Source: an uncultured Fidelibacterota bacterium (lineage in GTDB: Bacteria; Fidelibacterota; Marinisomatia; Marinisomatales; UBA1611). Taken from it: DNA of 64,000 nt. A program made the position numbers and the translations under genes. The notes below the pieces were generated by a model. It did not search any database. It was not told the origin of the DNA and saw only the letters and a list, made by a program, of their open reading frames with translations. Positions 53,492 through 62,702 of the stretch are shown here, piece by piece (position 1 is the first letter of the stretch; each line of letters begins with the position of its first letter). The DNA lies in assembly GCA_913043235.1 (NCBI GenBank), contig CAJWLO010000004.1:1-64000 (forward strand). Reading direction: 5' to 3'.

Positions 53492-54604
53492 TTATCCTCC
53501 ATCGGCTACATCTCTTTTGTAGCGCAAAAGCTCCAACTGCTTTTTATATTTGGCAGTATTATCAATATCAACCATCATCACTGATTTTATTTTCTTTTCC
53601 GCTTTGCGATACCAACGGCTTGCTTCATTGGAATCTTTTTCAAACCCATCTTCACCGTTTAAGTATTTATCTCCCAATCCCTCATAGGAACCGGCAATGC
53701 CCAGAGCTGCTTCAAAATCTTCTTCATTTAAAAAATGTGCTTCTTCAAAAGCTTTTTCAGCTCCTTCATAATTCTGCATTTGAGTATGAATTACACCTAA
53801 ATTAAAAAACAGGTCTGCTTTCACAATTCCATCTTCCTCATTGGCAATGGCATTTTCAAAAACCTGGATAGATTTTTCTTTATTTCCCATATCATAGTAA
53901 AGCGATGCCAGCTCCCGCAGGGCTTTGCTATTTGATGGATTGATGACTGTCGCTTTTTCGTATAAGGGCAGAATTTCCTCTGCTGTCCCTCCAACGCGGG
54001 CAATAATCTGTCCGGCAGCAAAATTGGCATCAAAACTTTCCGGGTTTTTGATTACAGCTGTCAGGGCAGCATCTTTTGCCGCTTCCTTGTCCCCTAGGTC
54101 AAAATAACACTTGGCCAGCGTTGAATAAGTACTGGCATCAGAAGGTTTAATTGCGACAGCATTCTGAAAATGCTCAATAGACTTTTCCAAGAATATTTTT
54201 TTATTCTCTGCATCTTTTTCAATTTTTTTAAACTGTTCAACTCCCTCATTAAATTGGTTAGCCCAATAATGCTCTTTGTAATTGTTAACTACTTCCTTCA
54301 CCGGAAGAAATGTCCCTCGAACTTCTATGGTTTTTTCGGGGTTTAAATCCATTGCTAAATCAAACAATTCAACCATTTTTACCCAATGTCCATTTTTAGC
54401 ATGTATTTCCACTGCCATCACAACCGGTATCTCCGGATTATCAGGCTCTACAGCCATTGCTTTGGGTAACCATTCAGCCGCTTTGGGAAAATCCTGCTGT
54501 TGTATGGCCAGTTTTGCTGTGGTGTATTCCTGACTGGAACAGGAAAAAATTATCATAACTAATACTGTAATTATGGAAAGGAATTTTTTTTCTGTTTTTA
54601 ACAT
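53492..54604 (-). CDS. TPR-repeat lipoprotein
   Basis: 370 residues. Lipobox IIFSC (Cys22) gives a probable lipoprotein. About eight TPR units follow (QDFPKAAEWLPKAMAVEPDN; PSDASTYSTLAKCYFDLGDK; NEEDFEAALGIAGSYEGLGD). TPRs mediate protein-protein contacts; the partner is unknown. Convergent with the DUF58 gene and upstream of the adenosine kinase gene on the same strand. Confidence 0.85.
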   Translation of the reverse strand: MLKTEKKFLSIITVLVMIIFSCSSQEYTTAKLAIQQQDFPKAAEWLPKAMAVEPDNPEIPVVMAVEIHAKNGHWVKMVELFDLAMDLNPEKTIEVRGTFLPVKEVVNNYKEHYWANQFNEGVEQFKKIEKDAENKKIFLEKSIEHFQNAVAIKPSDASTYSTLAKCYFDLGDKEAAKDAALTAVIKNPESFDANFAAGQIIARVGGTAEEILPLYEKATVINPSNSKALRELASLYYDMGNKEKSIQVFENAIANEEDGIVKADLFFNLGVIHTQMQNYEGAEKAFEEAHFLNEEDFEAALGIAGSYEGLGDKYLNGEDGFEKDSNEASRWYRKAEKKIKSVMMVDIDNTAKYKKQLELLRYKRDVADGG

Positions 54605-54711
54605 ATTTTCCTCATTTAAACCAAATATTTATCTTCATTAAATTACCCGAATTTTGTCTGTCATTTCAAGCGGTTGTAAAATCAGAATTTTGTTATCTAA
54701 AAATTTATAAT

Positions 54712-55686
54712 TTAAATCAGAGTTGATAGTTTCACCTCAGGGCGCGCACCATAGTGGGAAATAATCTCTGAACTGGCAGTAGACCCATATGCACCGCACT
54801 CCTCCAGGGATTTTCCTTTTGCCAATCCAAATAAAAACCCGGCAGCATATAAATCACCAGCTCCTGTTACATCTATGACATTTGGTACAGACTTCGCTTC
54901 AATTTCAATCACGGAATCATTATGAATGATTAAAGAGCCTTTCTCTCCGATTGTAATTACAGCAATAATACCCAGAGACTTAGCATAGGTAATCGCTTTA
55001 TCCATATTGGATGTTTCTGCCATAGATAAAATTTCATTTCTATTTGCAAAAATAATATCAACATCATTTTCAATAAGTTGTTTAAATGATTCACGATGAC
55101 GGTCGATACAGAATTGATCAGAAAGGGTGAGTGCAATTTGTTGATGATCTGCTTTACACAAATCAATCATTTTTTTCATCGCCTTTTTGGCATTTTTATT
55201 ATCCCATAAATACCCTTCCAGGTAGGCTATCTGATGGTTGGTAACATCCTCCTTTTTTATGTCATCAGGACCAATTAAAGTTCCCGCCCCTAAAAAAGTA
55301 GCCATTGTCCGGGTTCCATCTTTTTCCACAAATAATGTGCAACAACCAGTTGGTGTATTCTGGGATGTGTATCCTAAAGGAAACTTCAATCCCTCCCTTT
55401 TCATATCATCTATTAGAAACTGACCAAATGAATCATCTTTTATTTTGCCAATAAAACTTCCATTACCTCCAAAGGAGGTAATGCCATACATTGAATTGCC
55501 AACCGATCCGCCACCAATCATTTTTTGAATGTTATAGGAATGATGGAGAAATTCTTTTTTATCCTCATCAATAAGATTCATGGAATCCCGGATAAAAGCA
55601 CTTTTTTCTATTTCTTCCTGTGTAGTATATACGATTGCATCTACCATCGCATTTCCTATACCAATGATGTCAAGTCTGCTTTTCAT
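54712..55686 (-). CDS. PfkB-family sugar kinase, adenosine kinase-like
   Basis: 324 residues. PfkB N-terminal motif in GGGSVGNSMYGITSFGG with GKIKDDSFG, and the C-terminal catalytic signature NVIDVTGAGDLYAAGFLFGL (base Asp in GAGD). The start DIIGIGNAMVDAIVYTTQE resembles adenosine and nucleoside kinases of marine bacteria. Predicted to phosphorylate adenosine or a related nucleoside with ATP; ribokinase-type substrates are not excluded. Confidence 0.85.
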   Translation of the reverse strand: MKSRLDIIGIGNAMVDAIVYTTQEEIEKSAFIRDSMNLIDEDKKEFLHHSYNIQKMIGGGSVGNSMYGITSFGGNGSFIGKIKDDSFGQFLIDDMKREGLKFPLGYTSQNTPTGCCTLFVEKDGTRTMATFLGAGTLIGPDDIKKEDVTNHQIAYLEGYLWDNKNAKKAMKKMIDLCKADHQQIALTLSDQFCIDRHRESFKQLIENDVDIIFANRNEILSMAETSNMDKAITYAKSLGIIAVITIGEKGSLIIHNDSVIEIEAKSVPNVIDVTGAGDLYAAGFLFGLAKGKSLEECGAYGSTASSEIISHYGARPEVKLSTLI

Positions 55687-55900
55687 ATTTTATTGTTATA
55701 AACCAAAGTTATTTTCGGAAAACATAGTTTGTGCCCATACTATCCAATAGCATAAAATTAAAAAGAAACATTTTAGACTAACATATATAACGCTTTATTT
55801 TACAGGTATCTTGCTACCATCTCAATGTGAATTTCGGGCTGATTTCTTAATAATTTCTTATCTTGCCATAAAGTTTTATCAAAATGTATATTCAATACTT

Positions 55901-56674
55901 ATGACTGCGAAAACCTTTGCCATCATTACGGATATTCATTCCAATCTGGCGTCTCTGAACAAGGCTCTAGCCATTATTGAAGACCGGAAGCAAGTTAATC
56001 AAATGATTTGTCTTGGGGATTGTTTCTCCTTGGGTGCAGAACCTGAAAAAATATTAGAGATACTTCAAAATTTCCCTGATTGCATATTTATCCGGGGAAA
56101 TCATGATCGTTATTTGGTAGAAAAAATTTGGGAAGATGAATTACCTTCCCTGGAAGGTATGGATCCTTATGATCCAATATGCAAATCAATCGTTCAGAAT
56201 GAAAAATGGACTGCAAAAAAGATTGGTGATGGAGGAATCCAATTCATCCACAATATGAAAATAGCTCACAGGGAAATCATTGGAAGCACGCTAGTAGAAT
56301 TTACTCACGCCTGGTATGAGCAGGATGATAAACCTCCAACCGTATCGGAGGCCCTCCATTGGCGAGACAATGTGATCAAGCAAAACCCGGAAGTGGAAAG
56401 AGTTGTTTTTGTGCATGGCCATGTACATGTTCCCAGATACCAAAAAATAGAAAACCTTACTATTCTGTGCCAAGGTGCTACAGGGTTGCCCTTTGATCTA
56501 GACAAACGGGGAGCTGTGGCATTTTTAACCATAAATGGGGATGTGGATTGGGATGTTGTTCGATACGAGTATGACCATCAATCAACTATAGACGGCCTAC
56601 AGAAACGAAGACCCCCATTTTATGAGAACCTAACAAATACAATTGAATTCGCGGCTATTCGCAACGATCTTTAG
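55901..56674 (+). CDS. Calcineurin-like metallophosphoesterase
   Basis: 257 residues from ATG 55901; an in-frame TTG at 55811 would add 30 residues with no family match. Metal motifs: TDIHSNL, LGDCFSLG, RGNHDR, and HGHVHVP near the C-terminus. Domain class is that of YfcE/serine-threonine phosphatase-like proteins. Substrate unknown. It precedes the cysteine desulfurase gene by 53 bases and may be in the same transcript. Confidence 0.88.
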   Translation: MTAKTFAIITDIHSNLASLNKALAIIEDRKQVNQMICLGDCFSLGAEPEKILEILQNFPDCIFIRGNHDRYLVEKIWEDELPSLEGMDPYDPICKSIVQNEKWTAKKIGDGGIQFIHNMKIAHREIIGSTLVEFTHAWYEQDDKPPTVSEALHWRDNVIKQNPEVERVVFVHGHVHVPRYQKIENLTILCQGATGLPFDLDKRGAVAFLTINGDVDWDVVRYEYDHQSTIDGLQKRRPPFYENLTNTIEFAAIRNDL

Positions 56675-56727
56675 CCAATTATAATATTTATCGCAGTCGT
56701 AATTTGAGCGGCTGATTTCACTCCCCT

Positions 56728-57843
56728 ATGCCTTACTTTGATCATAGTGCAACTACGCCCGTTCATCCTGATGTTTTGGAATTAATGAAAACAACCCAAC
56801 GGGATGTATACGGCAATCCTTCCAGTGTACATACCCAGGGCCGTAAATCAAAGTCCATTATAGAAAAAGCTCGAACACAACTAGCTGATGCAATTGGTGC
56901 AAAACCTGATCAGATAATTTTTACCAGCGGGGGAAGTGAATCAAATAATCAGGTATTGTGGTCTATGATAAATAGGAATATAAAACATATCATATCAACT
57001 GAGATCGAGCATCCTGCTATCTTGAATGTCCTGAGAGCCATGGAACAATTTGGTATAAATCACGATTGTATTTCTGTAGACCGTAATGGTATAATGAATT
57101 TTCATGAATTTGAGAACTCAATCCGGGAGACAACCGGACTTATTTCTGTCATGCTGGCAAATAATGAAGTGGGAACCATACAGCCTGTAAAAAAAATTGT
57201 TAAAACAGCAAAACAAAAATCAATCCCAGTTCATACAGATGCGGTACAGTGTCTTGGGAAAATTCCCATCGATGTAGATGAACTGGGCATAGATTATCTT
57301 TCTCTTTCAGCACACAAGTTTTACGGCCCTAAAGGGTTGGGAATACTTTATATTCGGGATAAGGAATCCATTTCGGCATTGATTATCGGCGGTGGACAGG
57401 AAATGGGGTTGCGAGCAGGAACAGAAAACATAGCATTAATTGCCGGAATGGGCCTCGCCGCAGAAATAGCCACAACAAATCTACATAGCCATGTTCACCA
57501 TCTGAGGAACCTAGAAACTCAATTTAAAACAGGACTAAAACTATTTTTCCCCAATGCTATTTTTAATGGTGATGATATACGCAAACTGCCAGGTCTGATC
57601 AATGTGTCTTTTCCTGGATTCAAATCTGATATCATGATTGCCAAACTTGATCGTGCCGGTATAGCAGTCTCCAGCGGCTCAGCCTGCGGTTCCGGAATTG
57701 TTAAACCCTCAGATATACTAAGGGCCATGGAAGTGGAAGATGAATTAAATATCTGCACTTTGCGCATCAGTTTTGGCCGTACAAATACTGCTGATGAAAT
57801 AGCAAATCTTTTGTCTGAAATCAATTCCATTACTAAGTCCTGA
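56728..57843 (+). CDS. Cysteine desulfurase (NifS/IscS family)
   Basis: 371 residues. PLP Lys197 in SAHKFYGPKG, catalytic Cys320 in VSSGSACGSG, and the start YFDHSATTPVHPDVLELM. Removes sulfur from cysteine as a persulfide. Coupled to mnmA (TGATG overlap) and not accompanied by iscU, so the sulfur is probably destined for tRNA thiolation, as for the YrvO-MnmA pair of Bacillus. Confidence 0.93.
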   Translation: MPYFDHSATTPVHPDVLELMKTTQRDVYGNPSSVHTQGRKSKSIIEKARTQLADAIGAKPDQIIFTSGGSESNNQVLWSMINRNIKHIISTEIEHPAILNVLRAMEQFGINHDCISVDRNGIMNFHEFENSIRETTGLISVMLANNEVGTIQPVKKIVKTAKQKSIPVHTDAVQCLGKIPIDVDELGIDYLSLSAHKFYGPKGLGILYIRDKESISALIIGGGQEMGLRAGTENIALIAGMGLAAEIATTNLHSHVHHLRNLETQFKTGLKLFFPNAIFNGDDIRKLPGLINVSFPGFKSDIMIAKLDRAGIAVSSGSACGSGIVKPSDILRAMEVEDELNICTLRISFGRTNTADEIANLLSEINSITKS

Positions 57844-58916
57844 TGGAACACGTAATAATCGGACTCAGTGGTGGTGTTGATAGTGCCGTGGCAGCCGCTC
57901 AAATTGTTCAACAAGGTTATAGCGCTGAAGGGTTATTCATGAAAAACTGGGAAGAAGATTCCCATTATTGCACATCAGAAGAAGATTACAAAGATGCCCT
58001 TCAAATCTGTGAATTACTTGGTATACCATTACGGTCTGTTAATTTTTCCAAAGAATATTGGGATAAGGTTTTTAAACATTTCCTAAATGAATATAAGCTT
58101 GGCCGCACTCCAAATCCCGATATCCTCTGCAATACAGAAATTAAATTCAAAACTTTTCTGGATTATGCAAAGGAAATGGGCGCAGATAAAATTGCCACCG
58201 GGCATTACGCACGAATCTTAAGGGACAATAAGTCGCTTAGGTTGGCCAGGGGTATTGATCAAAACAAAGACCAGAGTTATTTTTTATACAGGCTAAACCA
58301 GAAGCAGCTTTCCCAAGCCGTTTTCCCTATCGGTGACAGTGACAAAATGACTGTACGCCAAAAAGCAAAGGAACTAGGGTTCCATAATCATTGCAAAAAA
58401 GATAGCACTGGAATTTGTTTTATTGGTGAGAGGCATTTTAAGGAATTTTTACAGCGCTACCTGCCTGCACAACCGGGAGACATTATTAATGAGGAAGGGA
58501 AACACGTAGGTCAGCATGAAGGATTGATGTACTATACCATGGGCCAGCGTCAAGGTCTAGGAATTGGCGGTGGACACGGGACACTGGAAAAACCATGGTA
58601 TGTTCTGGATAAAAACATCGAAAAAAATACCCTTATCGTCGGCCAAGGAAACGATCACCCTGGTCTTTACCATCGATCATTAAGTTGTTCCCATATTCAC
58701 TGGATTTCAGGGAAAATACCAGAATCAAAACTACTTTCTGCAAAAATTCGCTATCGGGCCCAAGATGCCCCTTGCAAAATTAAAATGACTTCAGAACAAT
58801 CCATTTCTGTTGTGTTTGAGGAACCTCAATTTGCCATTGCACCTGGACAATCAATTGTATTTTATGGGCAGGATATCTGCCTAGGCGGCGCGATTATTGA
58901 TTCAAGATGGAATTAA
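57843..58916 (+). CDS. mnmA: tRNA-specific 2-thiouridylase
   Basis: 357 residues. PP-loop GLSGGVDSAVAA at the N-terminus, catalytic Cys96 (NPDILCNTEIKF) and Cys192 (STGICFIGER), FLPAQPGDI-like linker and C-terminal beta-barrel (LSAKIRYRAQDAPC). Converts U34 of Glu, Gln and Lys tRNAs to 2-thiouridine using sulfur delivered as persulfide. Start codon overlaps the stop of the desulfurase gene. Confidence 0.96.
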   Translation: MEHVIIGLSGGVDSAVAAAQIVQQGYSAEGLFMKNWEEDSHYCTSEEDYKDALQICELLGIPLRSVNFSKEYWDKVFKHFLNEYKLGRTPNPDILCNTEIKFKTFLDYAKEMGADKIATGHYARILRDNKSLRLARGIDQNKDQSYFLYRLNQKQLSQAVFPIGDSDKMTVRQKAKELGFHNHCKKDSTGICFIGERHFKEFLQRYLPAQPGDIINEEGKHVGQHEGLMYYTMGQRQGLGIGGGHGTLEKPWYVLDKNIEKNTLIVGQGNDHPGLYHRSLSCSHIHWISGKIPESKLLSAKIRYRAQDAPCKIKMTSEQSISVVFEEPQFAIAPGQSIVFYGQDICLGGAIIDSRWN

Positions 58917-58984
58917 AAAATTTAAGAAAATGATTGTTCTTCTTTATTTTGGAACAAAGTCTTCCGTATTAAATTTGTTTATAT

Positions 58985-59509
58985 ATGAACACCTTAAATA
59001 AACAGATTCTTCAATTATTCATTTGTTCAAGCCTTCTTTTAGGCCAATTCAGAAATGATATACCAGTAAAATCATTACCTTCAAACCTGAATGGAGAATT
59101 GAGCAACATACAGGGATTGTCCTTATTTGACCCTGCTCGTTTTGATATCCAGCACGGCTTCACTATGAGCATGGCAAGTCTAGGCGGGCGTTCTTTTTCC
59201 ATGACAGGATATACAAGTCATATCAGCTATTGGGCCTCAGATAACCTAGCGCTGAATGCAAAAATTATGCTATTTAATACTATGGAACCCTTTGCAAGAG
59301 AAAATGTGGGCGGCATGCAAAACCTTCAGTTAGCTTATGACGCCGGCATCACTTTCAGGCCCACTGAGAATTCATTTCTTAGGTTTGAACTACGATCACA
59401 TAATAGTCCTTATTACCAAAATAGCAACTATAACTTAAATCGGTTAGGTCACTCACCTAATCAAAGGAATTCTTTTTATTTTTCCCCTGGACCAAGGATC
59501 CAGGATTAA
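58985..59509 (+). CDS. Exported protein of unknown function
   Basis: 174 residues. Signal peptide (QILQLFICSSLLLGQ), then a mostly beta region with alternating hydrophobic residues (GFTMSMASLGG, YWASDNLALNAKIMLFN, AYDAGITFRPTENSFLRFEL) that could be a small outer-membrane barrel. No family recognised. It precedes the LytR_C gene directly (TAA then GTG). Confidence 0.65.
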   Translation: MNTLNKQILQLFICSSLLLGQFRNDIPVKSLPSNLNGELSNIQGLSLFDPARFDIQHGFTMSMASLGGRSFSMTGYTSHISYWASDNLALNAKIMLFNTMEPFARENVGGMQNLQLAYDAGITFRPTENSFLRFELRSHNSPYYQNSNYNLNRLGHSPNQRNSFYFSPGPRIQD

Positions 59510-60061
59510 GTGCCTGGAAAAAAACGGAAATCAGGGAAACAGCTCAAGAAAAAGCTTCAATCTCAAAATATGACTCTCAATGGAGCTATCGGTATCGTAG
59601 GGGTATTACTTATTGGTTTCATTATCTCTTTTTCCCGCAATGCATCTCACAGTGGCATTCCAGTTGAGGTTACCTTTCCAGAAATAGAGAATCAACCAAA
59701 ACTGGCAGTGGAGATATTTAAAAAAAACCCAATCCAGGATATTAAAATAGAAGTACTAAACGGATGTGGAATTCAGGGATTGGCAGCAAAAACAGCTGAA
59801 TTTCTTCGTTTGAAACAATTGGATGTAGTACGATCCGATGATGCAGATCATCACAATTATCCCAAAACAGTAATTATACAACGCAATGAGAATATAGAAA
59901 GCCTAAAACACGTTTCTAATTCTTTTGGAGTTTTAATGAATGATGAATCCAGGATAAAAATTGTACCCGATGAAACTCTGGGAGTGGATGTAACTATTAT
60001 CCTGGGCAAGGATTATGAATCATTCCCCGAGTTCAATAGTTTTCTTTCTTCCAAACCATAA
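59510..60061 (+). CDS. LytR C-terminal domain membrane protein
   Basis: 183 residues. Basic N-terminus, one membrane helix (about 22-42), then a LytR_C domain (about 80-175: IEVLNGCGIQGLAAKTAEFL, VIIQRNENIESLKHVSNSFG). The start is GTG 59510 with AGGA four bases upstream; there is no intergenic gap. The LytR catalytic LCP domain is missing, so it is probably a cell-wall accessory. Located directly before rsfS. Confidence 0.8.
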   Translation: MPGKKRKSGKQLKKKLQSQNMTLNGAIGIVGVLLIGFIISFSRNASHSGIPVEVTFPEIENQPKLAVEIFKKNPIQDIKIEVLNGCGIQGLAAKTAEFLRLKQLDVVRSDDADHHNYPKTVIIQRNENIESLKHVSNSFGVLMNDESRIKIVPDETLGVDVTIILGKDYESFPEFNSFLSSKP

Positions 60062-60445
60062 TTGACAAAAAAGTCGCCAGGATCCAAAACAAAGACTCCG
60101 CTATTAGATCACATTGCTGAATTGGCACTGGAAAAAAAAGCAGCCAATGTGATTAGCTTAGATGTTCGCGGTTTATCATCGATTACGAATCACTACTTAA
60201 TCTGTTCAGCAGATACAGAACCTCAGGTAAAGGCCATTGCAGATAACATCCGTAGAGGAACACCGGATAAACCTTGGCACTTGGAAGGATATGAAAAATT
60301 AAAATGGGTTCTTTTAGATTATGTGGACTTAGTTGTACATGTTTTCAGATCGGAAGAGCGGTATTACTACAATTTAGAAAAACTATGGGCTGATGCCCCA
60401 ATAATAGAATTCTCTGATGAAAATACTGAAAAAACAACTGACTGA
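60062..60445 (+). CDS. rsfS: Ribosomal silencing factor RsfS
   Basis: 127 residues of the DUF143/RsfS family: LLDHIAELALEKKAANVISL, SSITNHYLICSADTEPQVKA, LLDYVDLVVHVFRSEERYYY, LEKLW. Binds ribosomal protein L14 and blocks subunit joining during starvation. Start is TTG 60062 immediately after the previous stop. Overlaps argS by 29 bases. Confidence 0.92.
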   Translation: MTKKSPGSKTKTPLLDHIAELALEKKAANVISLDVRGLSSITNHYLICSADTEPQVKAIADNIRRGTPDKPWHLEGYEKLKWVLLDYVDLVVHVFRSEERYYYNLEKLWADAPIIEFSDENTEKTTD

Positions 60446-62051
60446 TGGTATCCAAAAAGCTCTGGAATCTCTAACGTATCCCGAAAAGGATTTTTCATTA
60501 GCGCCACCCAATAATCCTGACTTTGGAAATATATCCAGTAATATAGCACTATTATTAGCGAATGATTTAAAAACGTCTCCCCTTGAAATTGCAAATGCGA
60601 TTGCCAATGAACTACAAACCACTGTTCAGGATCATATCGAGTCTATCACTGTTACCCCACCGGGATTTATTAATTTTTTCATTCAAAACTCTTTCTTCCA
60701 ATCCTCTATCAAATCAATACATAAAGCAGGGAATAATTATGGTAAAGGGATTATAGGCCATAACAAAACTGCTAATGTAGAATTTGTAAGTGCTAACCCC
60801 ACCGGGCCCTTAACAGTCGGGCATGGACGAAATGCCGTTCTGGGAGATTCTATTGCCAATATATTGGAGTGGAATGGCTATAAAATAACACGAGAGTATT
60901 ATTATAATGATGCCGGTCGCCAGATGCTCATTCTAGGGCAATCTGTTGAAGCGCGTTATTTAGAACTATGTGGCCGAAAATCCAATTTCCCAGATGAGGG
61001 TTATCAGGGGGAATACATCAAGGAAATTGCCGCTCAAATCTTAGATCGTCGTGGAGTCGAACTGCAATCCGGGTCACATTATTTTAAAGATGATGCTGAA
61101 AAAGAAATTTTTTCTGATATAAAAAATATCCTCGAAAAACTCAGAATTCAGTTTGATTATTTTGCCAACGAAAAAACATTTTATGAAAATGGGGCGATTG
61201 ATCAATTTATATTAGAACTAAAGGAAAAAGACCTGGTTTACGAAAAAGATGGAGCCACCTGGTTTCGGGCTACCGCTCTTGGAAAAGAAAAAGACAGGGT
61301 TTATATTAAAACCAGCGGTGAACCAACATATAGGGTGCCGGATACAGCCTACCATCGGGACAAACTGGAACGAAAGTTTGATCTTATTGTAGATATTTTT
61401 GGTGCAGACCATGCCGACAGCTATCCGGATGTCCTTCTTGCACTTCAAGCACTGGGTATTGATACCAGCCCTATAAAAGTTTTGCTTTATCAATTTGTAA
61501 CCCTAATGAGGGACGGTGAAAAAGTAAAAATGTCAACCCGTAAGGCTAATTTTGTTACTCTCGATGAACTGATAAATGACCTGGGACCCGATGTGGTACG
61601 GTATTTTTTCATCATGCGAAGTATGAATACTCATCTTGATTTTGACCTGGGTCTCGCAGCCGACCAGTCTGAAAATAATCCCGTATTTTATCTGCAATAT
61701 GCCCATGCCCGAATCTGCAATATTATCAAGCACGGGTTGGAAAAAGGAATTAAAAAAACAAGTGCTTTCAAGGATGATCTTCTCATCCATGAAGATGAAT
61801 TAAACTTGATCCGGCACATGGTTCGTTTTCCAGAACTCATTGAAACTGCCCATGATTCCCTGGAACCACAAAATATTGCCAATTACCTTCAGGAACTTGC
61901 AGCCTATTTCCACCGTTTTTATGGTCAATGTCGGGTAATCACAGAAAATAAAGAATTATCCAAGGCGAGACTCGGACTTGTAAGCGCTGTTAAAATTATC
62001 CTGGCCAACGGCCTATCTATCTTGGGTATTACAGCGCCGGAACGCATGTAA
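60417..62051 (+). CDS. argS: Arginyl-tRNA synthetase
   Basis: 544 residues. N-terminal Arg-tRNA-synt_N domain, HIGH-type motif as TVGHGRNAVLGDSIANILE, YYNDAGRQMLILGQSV, KMSKS-type motif as KVKMSTRKANFVT, then a DALR anticodon-binding domain (QYAHARICNI, ERM end). Charges tRNA-Arg. Starts inside rsfS (29-base overlap) and its stop overlaps the marC-like start. Confidence 0.95.
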   Translation: MKILKKQLTDGIQKALESLTYPEKDFSLAPPNNPDFGNISSNIALLLANDLKTSPLEIANAIANELQTTVQDHIESITVTPPGFINFFIQNSFFQSSIKSIHKAGNNYGKGIIGHNKTANVEFVSANPTGPLTVGHGRNAVLGDSIANILEWNGYKITREYYYNDAGRQMLILGQSVEARYLELCGRKSNFPDEGYQGEYIKEIAAQILDRRGVELQSGSHYFKDDAEKEIFSDIKNILEKLRIQFDYFANEKTFYENGAIDQFILELKEKDLVYEKDGATWFRATALGKEKDRVYIKTSGEPTYRVPDTAYHRDKLERKFDLIVDIFGADHADSYPDVLLALQALGIDTSPIKVLLYQFVTLMRDGEKVKMSTRKANFVTLDELINDLGPDVVRYFFIMRSMNTHLDFDLGLAADQSENNPVFYLQYAHARICNIIKHGLEKGIKKTSAFKDDLLIHEDELNLIRHMVRFPELIETAHDSLEPQNIANYLQELAAYFHRFYGQCRVITENKELSKARLGLVSAVKIILANGLSILGITAPERM

Positions 62052-62701
62052 TGAATACCTTCTTGCAAACCGAATTTCAGTTTTTCATCCTTTGTCTTAC
62101 AACATTGTTTACACTGATCAATCCAATAGGTATTGCTCCTATCCTGGTGATTATGATCGAACGCTTTTCCAAGCCAGAACGAATTACTATTGCAAAACAA
62201 GGGACAATAACTGCTTGTCTCATACTAATTATTTTTGCCTTTCTGGGTTCGCTTATCTTTAATTTTTTCGCAATTACTATCGAAGCATTTCAAATCATGG
62301 GTGGTATAATATTTTTTCGGAGCGGATTTAAAATGATGGATGCAAAAGTGGGACGCTCCCGCACTACACCTCTGGAAGAAACCGAATCACAGGAAAGCGA
62401 TGATATTGCCATTAGTCCTATTGGTATCCCTCTTATTGCCGGACCCGGAGCGATTACCGCAACTATGCTCCTGTCCAGTAAGGTACCAAATGTTCATAGC
62501 TATATCTCAATTGGATTGGCAATCCTTTTGGTACTATCCATGGTGTATCTGATATTAAGAAATGGTGACCTGATGATCAATGCCCTAGGGGTTAAAGGCA
62601 TGAGGGTAATCCAGCGTCTCATGGGTCTCATTTTGATGGTAATTGCGGTGCAGTTTGTGATCAACGGGGTAACCACAGTGCTCCAGCAGATATTAACTTA
62701 A
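62051..62701 (+). CDS. MarC-family membrane protein
   Basis: 216 residues with six predicted helices; the family marks are TLINPIGIAPILVIM, QIMGGIIFFRSGFKM and IGIPLIAGPGAITATMLL. MarC proteins were once linked to multiple antibiotic resistance, but the function is unproven. Translationally coupled to argS (TAATG). Convergent with the partial gene at 62703 with a one-base gap and no hairpin. Confidence 0.88.
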   Translation: MNTFLQTEFQFFILCLTTLFTLINPIGIAPILVIMIERFSKPERITIAKQGTITACLILIIFAFLGSLIFNFFAITIEAFQIMGGIIFFRSGFKMMDAKVGRSRTTPLEETESQESDDIAISPIGIPLIAGPGAITATMLLSSKVPNVHSYISIGLAILLVLSMVYLILRNGDLMINALGVKGMRVIQRLMGLILMVIAVQFVINGVTTVLQQILT

Positions 62702-62702
62702 A

